Notes: a model not told the origin generated them from the letters alone. Counted from the stretch's first letter, positions 36,816 to 46,001 are shown. The stretch is DNA of 64,000 bases from Natranaerovirga hydrolytica (GCF_004339095.1 NZ_SMGQ01000011.1:667575-731574); one strand, 5' to 3'. Numbers and translations: made by a program.

Positions 36816-38091
36816 AATTTGTTGGAGAAAAAGTTTCGTATATGATTTGTGCCAAAGGCTCCATTGCGTTTCTAGCTTCTTCTACAGTATTGTTTTGAGC
36901 ACCCACTTCAATTAATAATGCTTTAGGACTTAAATGCATATTGTATCGATCCCCTTTTAAGTAGACTTTTCTTGTAAATCCAGGGTATAATTCTGCAGAC
37001 TTTAATTGCATTTGCAAACTTAATGCCATATTATCTTTAACATATGGATTCGGTAAATACGTATTTTCTACCATCTCTCCATTAACCATTCTTCTACTAA
37101 TACCATTAAAAAACATTATTTTAGCTGTTTGTTTGCCATCTATCTCTGTCACCAAGTGCACATGATCTGGAACCCCATCTCTATGTAAATCAATAACGAC
37201 TTCAATAGAAGGATTTTCTTCTAATATTTTAGACACAGGAACAGCTGCTAATCCATAAGCTCTTGACCGATCTAATCGTCCATCTACCATATCATAAATA
37301 CCTTTATGATGCATGACATTCACATTGTATTCTGTTTCTAATATTTCCGTTAACAAGGTGCCTAATCCAACAACGGTATCGTCCATTACACCTTCTCTAC
37401 TGTCTATAAAAGCTTCTTGTGAATGACTATGATAAATGAGGATTTTAGGCTTATCTTCTGTAAAATCCACAGACATATCTTGGTTCAACCAGTTTTCAAC
37501 TTCAAAATCTTTTTGCGTCATATATATTTTACTGTCTACCGTATAAATATTATTAATTAAAAAATTAAAGTCTTTGAGTTGATCTAAAGTATACACATAG
37601 GATGTTGGCATTTGATTTTCTACAGACTGATTGGTATAGCTTACATCTTCTTGTATGGTTTCTATATTTTCTTCTTCTATTTCAGTATCTTCTATGTTAC
37701 TTTTCTCTTGATTAACCATTGTTTCAATCTTTGGCTCTAGCTCTACAACTGTAGCATAATGATTGGTATCACCTTCTATTGTATACCCTAGTAGTGGTAC
37801 AGCTAAAGAAAGTAATTTATTGTATGGACTTTTTTCTATTGAATCATTTTGATGATTCATGGTTTCTTGAGTATCTAAAGTATAACTTAATAAGGGTACA
37901 GACCTTGTAACAAGTTGTTTGCTAAGATAATCACTTGTCCTTTCTACTAAATTAAAGGAAAAACCATTAAATGTATTGGGAAAATATATTTCGTAGGTTT
38001 TATAAATAATATTGGATAATAATAAAATCATTACTAAAATTATTGCTATATTTCCTTTACCAATACCAATGGCCTCGTTTCTTCTTTCCAT
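36814..38091 (-). CDS. spoIIP: Stage II sporulation protein P
   Basis: 425 residues: one N-terminal membrane anchor (IAIILVMILLLSNIIYKTY), a variable acidic linker (about 60-190) and the SpoIIP amidase/endopeptidase domain with IYHSHSQEAF, VVIDLHRDGVPDH, KIMFFNGIS and ALLIEVGAQNNTVEEA. With SpoIID and SpoIIM it degrades septal peptidoglycan and drives engulfment. The gpr protease gene and rpsT, which normally precede it, are absent; holA lies directly upstream. Confidence 0.95.
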   Translation of the reverse strand: MERRNEAIGIGKGNIAIILVMILLLSNIIYKTYEIYFPNTFNGFSFNLVERTSDYLSKQLVTRSVPLLSYTLDTQETMNHQNDSIEKSPYNKLLSLAVPLLGYTIEGDTNHYATVVELEPKIETMVNQEKSNIEDTEIEEENIETIQEDVSYTNQSVENQMPTSYVYTLDQLKDFNFLINNIYTVDSKIYMTQKDFEVENWLNQDMSVDFTEDKPKILIYHSHSQEAFIDSREGVMDDTVVGLGTLLTEILETEYNVNVMHHKGIYDMVDGRLDRSRAYGLAAVPVSKILEENPSIEVVIDLHRDGVPDHVHLVTEIDGKQTAKIMFFNGISRRMVNGEMVENTYLPNPYVKDNMALSLQMQLKSAELYPGFTRKVYLKGDRYNMHLSPKALLIEVGAQNNTVEEARNAMEPLAQIIYETFSPTN

Positions 38092-38106
38092 CTTTTCACA
38101 ACCTTT

Positions 38107-38150
38107 ATCTTAAAGCATTCTTACTTTATCATCTTATTTGCTTTTAAGAT
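38107..38150 (-). other. Inverted repeat in the spoIIP leader
   Basis: ATCTTAAA-GCA (38107-38117) and TGC-TTTTAAGAT (38139-38150) pair over 11 bp with one bulge, ending just before the AAAGGTTG ribosome site of spoIIP. It may affect translation start or mark an operator. Confidence 0.4.
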
Positions 38151-38181
38151 AAAATATGACTAAATAAATATTTCAAAAAAA

Positions 38182-39174
38182 TTACAAACTGTATTTTATA
38201 ACAATCATCTCTACGGCTATCTTATCTTCTAATCGCCCTGTTTTAACCAATTTTTCATACTCTAAACAATCTTCCAAGGCTTCTTTTAATTTGTTCTGAC
38301 TAAAATTCTTTCCTTGTCTCATACAATTCTTTACTATGAATTGTCTAATGCTTAATGCCTTGCTTATTTCAAATTCACTGATCCCTTTTTGACTTAATCC
38401 TTTGACTTGCAATATCATTCGAAACTGTCTCACTAACATAAACAACACCCTTAATGGGGGCTCTTTTAACAACAATAAATGATTGTATAAAACAATGGCT
38501 TTCTCCTTATTCTTGTTTCCAATGGCATCAATCATTTCAAAGATTTTATTTTCCAACAATGGCGTACATACAGCCTCTATATCTTCCATTTCTATACCTT
38601 TTTTATCCATTGAATAACTGATTAACTTATCCATTTCTTTTTCAACTGTTTCCATATCTATACCCACTGTATAAATAAAGTGTTCTGCTACATAATCTGA
38701 TAGTGACATGTTATTTTTTTTCGCTGTGTGTTTAACCCATTTTTTTATTTCACTTTCATTTAATTTATTAAACACAACAACTTGCCCAACTTTATTAAGG
38801 ACTTTATATAATTTGCTTCTTTTATCCACTTCATCTTCAATAAAAACCATATATGTAGAAGAAGGTACTTTTTCTATATAATCTGCCATTAAGGCACTTT
38901 CTTCTTTTTTTCCACTTTTAAATAACTCAGAATTTTGCACTATAATCAATCGCTTATCGCTAAAAAAAGGCAGTGTATCTGCTATATCCGTGACATCTGA
39001 TACTTTTATTTGTTTGCCTTCATAATAACTATAGTTCATCATATCATCCGAAGGTAATAGTGCTGATTTTACCCTCTCTCTATAAGTGTTTTTTAAATAA
39101 TTTTCTTCACCTGTAAATAAATAGATATTGTTTAATGCGTTATTTTGTAGTTGTTTTTTTAAATTTTGCATCAT
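38182..39174 (-). CDS. holA: DNA polymerase III delta subunit
   Basis: 330 residues: an AAA+-like fold without a working P-loop (IYLFTGEENYLKNTYRERV replaces Walker A), TLPFFSDKRLIIVQNSELFK, TYMVFIEDEVDKRSKLYK, and the C-terminal collar (LLLLKEPPLRVLFMLVRQFR). It opens the beta clamp in the clamp loader. The start ATG overlaps the comEC stop by one base; the comEC-holA order is standard in Firmicutes. Confidence 0.94.
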   Translation of the reverse strand: MMQNLKKQLQNNALNNIYLFTGEENYLKNTYRERVKSALLPSDDMMNYSYYEGKQIKVSDVTDIADTLPFFSDKRLIIVQNSELFKSGKKEESALMADYIEKVPSSTYMVFIEDEVDKRSKLYKVLNKVGQVVVFNKLNESEIKKWVKHTAKKNNMSLSDYVAEHFIYTVGIDMETVEKEMDKLISYSMDKKGIEMEDIEAVCTPLLENKIFEMIDAIGNKNKEKAIVLYNHLLLLKEPPLRVLFMLVRQFRMILQVKGLSQKGISEFEISKALSIRQFIVKNCMRQGKNFSQNKLKEALEDCLEYEKLVKTGRLEDKIAVEMIVIKYSL

Positions 39175-41462
39175 TATTCCTTCCTTGGTAATTTTGTAGA
39201 AATACGTAAAGTCTTGCCATCTGTTACCATTTTAATGGCACCATCATCTGCCGTATTATATATTATTGTATCATAAGAATGGTATCTGTCTATGACTTCT
39301 TGGTGAGGATGGCCATAGGTATTGTACACTCCTGATGAAATAATGGCCACTCTAGGTTGTATGGCTTGTAAGAAATCATCTGTAGAGGACGTTTTAGAAC
39401 CATGATGTGGCACTTTTAGAATTTGATGTTGATCCACATAGTCCACTAATACTTTTTCTTGTTCTTTTTCAATATCGCCTGTTAACAATACTTTAACCTC
39501 TTTGTAATCTAGGCTTAGTACCAATGAGTAGTCGTTATTGCCTCTAACCATTGTGTCTTCCTTTGGAAACAAACAACGAATCTGAGTATTGCCTATGATA
39601 AACATGTCATCCTTTAGAATTTCTATTACCTTGACATCATTTGTTTTTGCTTTATCCAGTAATTCATCAAATAATGGATTTCTAAAGTCTGTCTTAGGGA
39701 CGACTAAGTAGTTCACCTGGATTTCATCTATTATTTCAATCAGTCCTTGTATATGATCTAAGTCACTGTGGGTTAAAAACATATAGTCAATTCTTTTTAT
39801 TTTATTGTATTTTAAAAAGGGCAACAATCTTCTCGTCCCAATTTCTTCAAATATTGAACCACCGCCATCTACAATAATATGCTTATTGTTACTGGTTTTT
39901 ATAAATATAGAATCTCCTTGTCCAACATCAATAAAATGGACTTCCAAATAATTGGGTTCCATAATTTTAAAAAGAATCACTAAAAAGACTGTTCCTATTG
40001 CCACATACCTTTGTATGGTTTTATTGTTTTTAAAATATATCATAAGTCCAATAATGGCATAAAACAATACAATCCATCCCCAATGTGGCCTCCCTGTTAA
40101 GTAAGTATTAAACGGCAAGTTTGTAATCCATTCACTTATTATTTGATAAAACTGTAATATAAAATAAACCAATCCAATACTTAATCTGCCTATTGTTAAA
40201 CTAAAGATACTCACCAACCCACTAAAAAGAGCTAAAGGTACCAGTATGGTTAACAATGGAATAATTAAAATGTTGGTTACGATTGAATACATCGGAATTT
40301 CAAAGTAGTAATAGGCTATAATAGGCGTGGTACTAATATAAGCTGCAATACTAGCACTGGTTAATGTAATAAATTTATTTTTCTTCCTAAAAAAGCCTTC
40401 AATATGAGGGGTTAATAAGGTTATTCCCATTATTGCAACAAAGGAAAGCTGAAAACCAACATCAAAAAGATATAATGGATTTTTAATGAGTAAGAAAAAA
40501 CCTGCAAATGCCAATGCCGATAAAATATCATAAGTTCGGCCTATAATAAAAGCTGTTAACAATACTCCCATCATAAAAACAGCTCTTTGAGTAGAAATGC
40601 TACTTCCTGTTAATAGAAGATACAGCATTAGCAGGACTATGGTGCTGGCTGCAGCGTAGTATATTGAAACATTAAGTTTCTTTAACAGGCTAAATATAAA
40701 TACACCTAATAATGTTATATGTAATCCTGATATGGCTAATATATGTATCATACCACTTTGTTGAAACAGAGTTCTAATATCTTCGTCTAACAACGTTCTG
40801 TCACCTAAAGTCATTGCAATAATAATACCTGCCTCTTCCGCCGGTAAAATCTTTTGATAATTGGATTTTAAGACCTCTCTAAAATCAACTAAAAACTGTT
40901 TCATTGATTTGTTTTTTTCTTCTATATGAATGGTATTGGCAAAAAATCTATAGTCTATGTTTCTAATATTGTAATATAATTTTTCATTCCAAGCGCCATC
41001 ATTACGTGGTAATTCTAATGCATATAAAGTTCCTTTTGCGTGTATTTGATCCTTAAGCGTAACCTTAACCCTTTCATTTACTGTTACCCTTATACTCAGT
41101 GGATCATAATGTTGCTCCCCATTTATTTCAATCCTATTAGATTCAATGATGATAACACTTCTATTATTTGATACATTGTAACTTTTCACCTCGCCAACGA
41201 TTGTTGCATTGACTCGGTTTTCAAACGTATATATATGATTTTGTTCCATATTGATAACTGTATTATTCATCCAAAAAAACGCAAAAAAACATATAAAAGG
41301 TAAGCATAAAATCCATACCTTTAAATATGTTTTGTAGAAATAACCTGTTGCCATTATAATGATACTAAAAGCAATAAATAGGATAGCTTTATATTGATTT
41401 ATACTAGCTAATAATAAGCCAATTAAATACAATACAAAGAAAATAACCATTGGCCTTTTCAT
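39174..41462 (-). CDS. comEC: DNA uptake channel protein ComEC/Rec2
   Basis: 762 residues: N-terminal OB-fold domain between membrane spans, the Competence domain with many helices (GIIIAMTLGDRTLLDEDIRT, MIHILAISGLHITLLG), and a C-terminal metallo-beta-lactamase domain (FIDVGQGDSIFI, FLTHSDLDHIQGL, VPHHGSKTSS). It carries single-stranded DNA across the membrane while the lactamase domain is thought to degrade the other strand. The gene is intact. It fits with comEA and the pilus genes elsewhere in the window. Confidence 0.96.
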   Translation of the reverse strand: MKRPMVIFFVLYLIGLLLASINQYKAILFIAFSIIIMATGYFYKTYLKVWILCLPFICFFAFFWMNNTVINMEQNHIYTFENRVNATIVGEVKSYNVSNNRSVIIIESNRIEINGEQHYDPLSIRVTVNERVKVTLKDQIHAKGTLYALELPRNDGAWNEKLYYNIRNIDYRFFANTIHIEEKNKSMKQFLVDFREVLKSNYQKILPAEEAGIIIAMTLGDRTLLDEDIRTLFQQSGMIHILAISGLHITLLGVFIFSLLKKLNVSIYYAAASTIVLLMLYLLLTGSSISTQRAVFMMGVLLTAFIIGRTYDILSALAFAGFFLLIKNPLYLFDVGFQLSFVAIMGITLLTPHIEGFFRKKNKFITLTSASIAAYISTTPIIAYYYFEIPMYSIVTNILIIPLLTILVPLALFSGLVSIFSLTIGRLSIGLVYFILQFYQIISEWITNLPFNTYLTGRPHWGWIVLFYAIIGLMIYFKNNKTIQRYVAIGTVFLVILFKIMEPNYLEVHFIDVGQGDSIFIKTSNNKHIIVDGGGSIFEEIGTRRLLPFLKYNKIKRIDYMFLTHSDLDHIQGLIEIIDEIQVNYLVVPKTDFRNPLFDELLDKAKTNDVKVIEILKDDMFIIGNTQIRCLFPKEDTMVRGNNDYSLVLSLDYKEVKVLLTGDIEKEQEKVLVDYVDQHQILKVPHHGSKTSSTDDFLQAIQPRVAIISSGVYNTYGHPHQEVIDRYHSYDTIIYNTADDGAIKMVTDGKTLRISTKLPRKE

Positions 41463-41490
41463 TGTTTCCCCTCAATATCCCCATATATTT

Positions 41491-42441
41491 TTATTCATCC
41501 ATATTTACTAAATCTAAATTTCTTTCAAACAAAGTATCAAATGCTAGATGCCCTCTAAATTCATCTTGCTTAACCCCATCAATAAGAAATTGAACTCTAT
41601 CAATATTAGGCAATTCCACAAGGGTATTAACAATAGAGTAAATGGTCATCACTTCTCCTGTACTGCCACCCCAATGTCTGGAACGAAATGCTTCATTAAA
41701 ATCAACATAACAAATGCCTTCTTTAATATATATATCCTTTAAGACCGTTTCTTCAGGTATGGTTGGTTCTAATCCTTCAGTAATGGGTCCTTCTATTAAT
41801 CTTTCAATAATTTTTCTTTCTAAGGATTCATTTGTATCAATTAACAATCTTAGTTCTTCTTTTTCTAATGCACTGCCATCTTCATTTGAAAAATATAATA
41901 CCACTTGTATATCATTAATAATACTTTCTTGGTTATTAATATCACCTACAAAGTCAGATGCACTCATCAAACCAATCGGTCTTTCTTCTCTATCCAGCAA
42001 AGGTTGATCATTAATATAAAACTCAACATACTCTACTTCTTCAAATTGAGTTAATGTCTTGACAATAGAGCCTCTTAATAATACTTCTTGAAGAGATGAC
42101 AATTCTGTATAATAGCTATCAAATGTAATGGTAGCCGTATCTTCTTCAAAACGAGTTTCTATCACGTTAAGAGCTTCTGGAATGCTTCTATGATAAATAC
42201 TTTCTTCTGGGTGCACACTTAATCGCTCTAACACCATAGTGATCATACTAGAGGTATCCATACCACTTTCCACATCAATTGTTTCAACCACCAGGTCTGT
42301 TCTGTCTTGATTTAAGTAATATAACTCTATATTGTTTTTCTCTAATATTTTATATGTTGAATCTTCTTCTAGTGTGGCTGTACAACCTACTAGAAAAGTA
42401 ATGAGTATCATAATTAATAAAATTTTACCAATGTTAGTCAT
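41491..42441 (-). CDS. Lipoprotein with two GerMN domains
   Basis: 316 residues: a lipoprotein signal (ILLIMILITFLVGC, lipid Cys20) and two GerMN domains, about 65-170 and 190-305 (EERLIEGPITEGL-like segments and IYIKEGICYVDFNEAFRS). GerMN proteins are surface proteins tied to sporulation/germination in Bacillus and often coupled to two-component systems. It lies downstream of a kinase/regulator pair, with its own GGGGGAG ribosome site and a possible regulator box upstream. Exact role unknown. Confidence 0.85.
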   Translation of the reverse strand: MTNIGKILLIMILITFLVGCTATLEEDSTYKILEKNNIELYYLNQDRTDLVVETIDVESGMDTSSMITMVLERLSVHPEESIYHRSIPEALNVIETRFEEDTATITFDSYYTELSSLQEVLLRGSIVKTLTQFEEVEYVEFYINDQPLLDREERPIGLMSASDFVGDINNQESIINDIQVVLYFSNEDGSALEKEELRLLIDTNESLERKIIERLIEGPITEGLEPTIPEETVLKDIYIKEGICYVDFNEAFRSRHWGGSTGEVMTIYSIVNTLVELPNIDRVQFLIDGVKQDEFRGHLAFDTLFERNLDLVNMDE

Positions 42442-42531
42442 TTTTCATTCTCCCCCTAATTGGAGTTTAGTATATTTAATGCATTTTAATATTCATTATA
42501 CACTATAGGCATTACAAAAGTAAAAACATTA

Positions 42532-42548
42532 TGTTACAAAACTGTAAA
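42532..42548 (+). promoter_or_regulatory. WalR-like direct-repeat box upstream of the GerMN gene
   Basis: TGTTAC, five bases, TGTAAA on the plus strand fits the TGTWAH-N5-TGTWAH pattern of WalR (YycF) sites. It lies about 35-50 nt upstream of a TATAAT (42495-42500, minus) serving the GerMN gene, in the 113-nt gap after the kinase gene. A regulator of the matching family is encoded next door. Confidence 0.4.
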
Positions 42549-42554
42549 ATATAT

Positions 42555-43934
42555 TTAATTGTATAAAGGTATACGAAGGGTAAATGTTGTGCCTTCTCCT
42601 TCTTTACTTTTTACATTGATAAATCCTTTATGCATGAGTATAGAGTTTTTTGCAATAGCTAAACCCAAGCCTGTCCCACCCGTTTCTCTTGATCTAGCTT
42701 TATCTACTCTGTAGAATCTATTAAAGATTTTGTCTATTGATTCTTTTGGTATGCCTACTCCTGAATCCACTATTTTGACATAAAAGAACTTATGATCCGC
42801 ATCTAAAGAAATTTTCACCCTACCATTTTCCAGATTATATTTTATAGCATTTTCAATGATATTGGTAAGCCCCAACGTTAATTTCACTTCATCTATTTGC
42901 GCAACAACCTCTCTATGGGTTTCAAAAATCAATTCAATATTATCTTTCTTAGCTAAGGGTTGTAATCTTCTTAAGATTTGTTCAATTAATATGTTAATAT
43001 TGATTTTATCTATATTCAATTCGACTTCCTTTTTATTCAGTTTTACAAGAGATAGTAAATCATTAATAATTTTATCTTCTCGATCGATTTCATTTCGAAT
43101 ATCTTCTAAAAACTCAACATACATTTCTACTGGCGCACCTTCTTGAGATAGCAATGTATCTGCAAGAACTTTTATAGATGTAAGAGGTGTTTTTAATTCG
43201 TGTGAAACGTTAGATACAAATTCTTGTCTAGATTGCTCGGTTTCTTGTAATCTGTTGGTCATTTCATTAAATGCTTCTGAAATTTCCTCTATTTCTTGAT
43301 GACCTTTTACCGTTATATGTTCTTCAAAATGCCCATCGGTTATTTCTTTAATGTATTTAAGCAACTCTTTAAAAGGTCTTGTTAACACTTCTGAGAAATA
43401 ATAACTTAAAATTAATATAACAAATACAGTAATGATAAATATGATAATTGAGATATTCCTTAATTCACTAATGGTTTCGTATACATCCAGTACAGAAGCT
43501 GTTACAATCACAACCCCAATATTGTCTTGAGTATCATTATCTTTTACAGGGGCGATGGCTTGTATTCTTTCGTTATCATCTAATCTTCTAATATAACTGT
43601 CTCCACTTAAACCTCTCACCACATCCTCAGAAATAATGGTCCGACCTTCTTCAACTTGGTTGGTATCTTTAATAACCATAAGATTGCTATTAACGATGAG
43701 TACCCGACCTTTTATTTCTTCACCTAATTGATTAATTTCATATTCAATTAAATCACTACGTCTTACTTCACTTCTAATATAATTTGTGGCGGTTAACTGA
43801 CTGGTTAAAATATTAACTTGCCTTTGCAAATGATTTGTTTTTTGATCCAATAAATGTCTTTCAACACTTCCAAGTAAAGCACTAATTAATATGACTAAAG
43901 GTATTATTCCTACGATGATGTAGGTTAGAAGCAT
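42555..43934 (-). CDS. Sensor histidine kinase (PhoR/WalK-like)
   Basis: 459 residues: membrane spans at 1-21 and 161-181, an extracellular sensor between them, HAMP (182-235), HisKA with His245 in FVSNVSHELKTPLTSIK, and HATPase with NIIENAIKYN, DSGVGIP and GGTGLGLAIA. No PAS domain, unlike classic WalK. The start is odd: ATG 43934 has no ribosome site, and the frame stays open upstream, coding IKSIRFK, a typical kinase N-terminus, from an ATT that overlaps the regulator stop. Coupled or non-canonical initiation is likely. Confidence 0.92.
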   Translation of the reverse strand: MLLTYIIVGIIPLVILISALLGSVERHLLDQKTNHLQRQVNILTSQLTATNYIRSEVRRSDLIEYEINQLGEEIKGRVLIVNSNLMVIKDTNQVEEGRTIISEDVVRGLSGDSYIRRLDDNERIQAIAPVKDNDTQDNIGVVIVTASVLDVYETISELRNISIIIFIITVFVILILSYYFSEVLTRPFKELLKYIKEITDGHFEEHITVKGHQEIEEISEAFNEMTNRLQETEQSRQEFVSNVSHELKTPLTSIKVLADTLLSQEGAPVEMYVEFLEDIRNEIDREDKIINDLLSLVKLNKKEVELNIDKININILIEQILRRLQPLAKKDNIELIFETHREVVAQIDEVKLTLGLTNIIENAIKYNLENGRVKISLDADHKFFYVKIVDSGVGIPKESIDKIFNRFYRVDKARSRETGGTGLGLAIAKNSILMHKGFINVKSKEGEGTTFTLRIPLYN

Positions 43935-43950
43935 CTTGAATCGAATGCTT

Positions 43951-44658
43951 TTAATGACCTTGCTTATTCTGGAAAAAATATCCTACACCCCATTTTGTAT
44001 GAATATACTTTGGATCACTTGCATTGGATTCAATTTTTTCTCTTAACCGACGCACATGAACATCTACAGTACGCACATCTCCTGGATAATCATAACCCCA
44101 AACAATGTTTAATAAGTTTTCCCTACTAAAAACTTTGTTAGGATTTTTAACCAGTAACTCTAATAAGTCAAATTCTTTTGCTGTTAAGTTCACTTCTTCA
44201 TTTAATATGTAGACTCTTCTACTTGAAAATTCAATTTTTAGGTCGCCTACATCCATTATATCTTGTTCTACCTCTTCACTCGATTGGGTTTGAACCAACT
44301 GTCTTCTAAAGATTGCTTTTATTCTTGCTTTTAATTCTAGAATATTAAAAGGTTTGGTCATATAATCGTCTGCGCCATATTCTAATCCCATTATTTTATC
44401 CATATCATCGCCTTTAGCTGTAAGCATTATAATAGGCACTTGTGAAAACTCCCTGACTTGTTGACAAACTTCTAACCCATCCATCTTTGGTAACATTAAA
44501 TCTAAAACAATCAAATCAAAAGTCATTTCTTTCGTTTTTTCAATGGCTTCTTCTCCATCATAGGCCACTTCAACTTCTATATCATCTTGTTCTAAACCAA
44601 ACTTAATGCCTTTAACAATTACTTTTTCATCATCTACTACTAAAATTTTTTTACTCAA
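43951..44658 (-). CDS. OmpR/PhoB-family response regulator
   Basis: About 235 residues: receiver domain (KILVVDDEKVIVKGIKFGLE, phospho-Asp in DLIVLDLMLPKMDG, Lys in DDYMTKPFN) and a winged-helix DNA-binding domain (LTAKEFDLLELLVKNPNKVF, DVRTVDVHVRRLREKIE). The recognition helix resembles that of WalR/PhoP regulators. TTG 44658 is preferred since GAGG lies 8 nt before it; the upstream GTG overlaps that site. It is co-directional with comEA (22 nt) and the kinase (16 nt). Confidence 0.94.
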   Translation of the reverse strand: MSKKILVVDDEKVIVKGIKFGLEQDDIEVEVAYDGEEAIEKTKEMTFDLIVLDLMLPKMDGLEVCQQVREFSQVPIIMLTAKGDDMDKIMGLEYGADDYMTKPFNILELKARIKAIFRRQLVQTQSSEEVEQDIMDVGDLKIEFSSRRVYILNEEVNLTAKEFDLLELLVKNPNKVFSRENLLNIVWGYDYPGDVRTVDVHVRRLREKIESNASDPKYIHTKWGVGYFFQNKQGH

Positions 44659-44679
44659 TCCATTCACCTCTACATGTTC

Positions 44680-45285
44680 TTATATTGTAATAAACTCTTT
44701 AATTCTATTATATATCCCATCTTTTATACCATCAATATTCATAATCTCTTCTGTTGATTGAAACTTACCTTGTGAGGTTCTATAATCAATAATACTTCTT
44801 GCTTTCACTTCTCCAATACTTGGCAAAGTCGCCAGTTGTTCTAAGGTTGCCGTATTAATATTAATCAAAAAATTGCTTTGACTGGCTTCTACACTATAGC
44901 CTTCTTCTACTTCTTTTACTGTTGGAAAATAAATATGTTGTCCATCCATAACAGGCTCTGCTTGGTTGACTGCATTAATGTCTGCATCTTCTTCTAAACC
45001 GCCTGCTAACTTAATGACTGTAAACACTCGAGTGTTGTCTTCTACTTCGTATACACCTGGATTTTTTATGGCACCACTTACAAAAACATAATTGAATAAA
45101 TCATCCTCTTCTATACTATGGGTATCCTCATTTGCTTCTATGTCTAAGGCATCCTCTTCTTCATAATACCCATCAACAATTAAAACATCCCCTTCAACTT
45201 CAAAAACAACTAGAATATAGACCATTCCAAAAAGCAATACCATACTAAATACCACAACTAACTTCACATACTTATTGAACTTCAT
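44680..45285 (-). CDS. comEA: Competence protein ComEA (SLBB plus helix-hairpin-helix)
   Basis: 201 residues: N-terminal membrane anchor (8-27), an acidic linker, an SLBB domain (FVSGAIKNPGVYEVEDNTRV) and a double helix-hairpin-helix domain (ININTATLEQLATLPSIGEV, EEIMNIDGIKDGIYNRI) that binds double-stranded DNA. It is the cell-surface DNA receptor that feeds ComEC. Here it is the first gene of a unit with a two-component pair and not next to comEC. AAGGGGTG precedes its ATG. Confidence 0.94.
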   Translation of the reverse strand: MKFNKYVKLVVVFSMVLLFGMVYILVVFEVEGDVLIVDGYYEEEDALDIEANEDTHSIEEDDLFNYVFVSGAIKNPGVYEVEDNTRVFTVIKLAGGLEEDADINAVNQAEPVMDGQHIYFPTVKEVEEGYSVEASQSNFLININTATLEQLATLPSIGEVKARSIIDYRTSQGKFQSTEEIMNIDGIKDGIYNRIKEFITI

Positions 45286-45388
45286 TAAAAATCACCCCTT
45301 ATTTAATTCCTCTACTTTTACTTTGTTATGTCCTATTATTTAAAGTAATGGATTCAAGTCATAAATAAGTTGATTATATTGTCATCCG

Positions 45389-45841
45389 TTATATTTTTCT
45401 TTTTAATCTCTTTGTATAGTCAATAACAAACCTTTCATATTCTTCTTCCATTAAATGAGAAGTAAATATAAAGTCTGCTGTTGCTTGATTCATAGCTACT
45501 GGAATATCGTATAAAACCGCTATTCTTAGAAGTGCCTTTACATCTGGGTCATGGGGCTGTGCTTCCAATGGATCCCAAAAAAATACCATAAAGTCAATAT
45601 CCCCTTCTATAATCCTTGAACCGATTTGTTGATCGCCTCCTATGGGACCACTGTTGTACCTTACAACTGGCAATTCTGTTGCTTCGCTAATTAATTTTCC
45701 TGTCGTTCCTGTACCAAACAAAAAATGTTTAGATAATATTTCTTTATTAACTTTGACCCAAGCAATCAAATCTTTTTTTCTATTATCATGAGCAACTAAT
45801 GCTATCTTTTTTTGTTTGTTCATTTTTTTTATGTCCATCAT
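45389..45841 (-). CDS. mgsA: Methylglyoxal synthase
   Basis: 150 residues with the MGS fold: IALVAHDNRKKDLIAWV, GTGTTGKLISE, SGPIGGDQQIGSRI and DFMVFFWDPLEAQPHDPDVK, where the catalytic Asp residues lie. It converts dihydroxyacetone phosphate to methylglyoxal and phosphate, a phosphate-releasing bypass of lower glycolysis. Monocistronic, facing away from nadE, with an AGGAGG site. An N-terminal extension of eight residues (MMDIKKMN) precedes the usual start. Confidence 0.95.
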   Translation of the reverse strand: MMDIKKMNKQKKIALVAHDNRKKDLIAWVKVNKEILSKHFLFGTGTTGKLISEATELPVVRYNSGPIGGDQQIGSRIIEGDIDFMVFFWDPLEAQPHDPDVKALLRIAVLYDIPVAMNQATADFIFTSHLMEEEYERFVIDYTKRLKRKI

Positions 45842-45902
45842 CTAATGATACCTCCTAAAATTATGTGCCAAGGATCAAATGCTTCTTTTATCCTCTAAAT
45901 CA

Positions 45903-45931
45903 ATTTTACCTAAAGTATCATAAAATTACAA
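45903..45931 (-). promoter_or_regulatory. SigA promoter of mgsA
   Basis: TTGTAA (45926-45931), 17 nt, TAAAAT (45903-45908) on the minus strand. Confidence 0.68.
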
Positions 45932-45987
45932 CATTATAAAGTCCTTAAATCTATTTTTTTTGTATATATGATTTTTTACTGGAATAA

Positions 45988-46001
45988 ATAGGTTAACCTA
46001 T
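45988..46001. promoter_or_regulatory. 14-bp perfect palindrome upstream of nadE
   Basis: ATAGGTTAACCTAT lies immediately before a TGC-TAAGAT extended -10 candidate on plus, about 95 nt before the nadE ATG. Its position over the promoter suggests an operator. Confidence 0.5.

Noticed and set aside
38100-38181. SigE promoter for spoIIP (GTCATATT as a -35)
   Set aside because: The -35 looks right but nothing near CATACANT follows at 13-15 nt.
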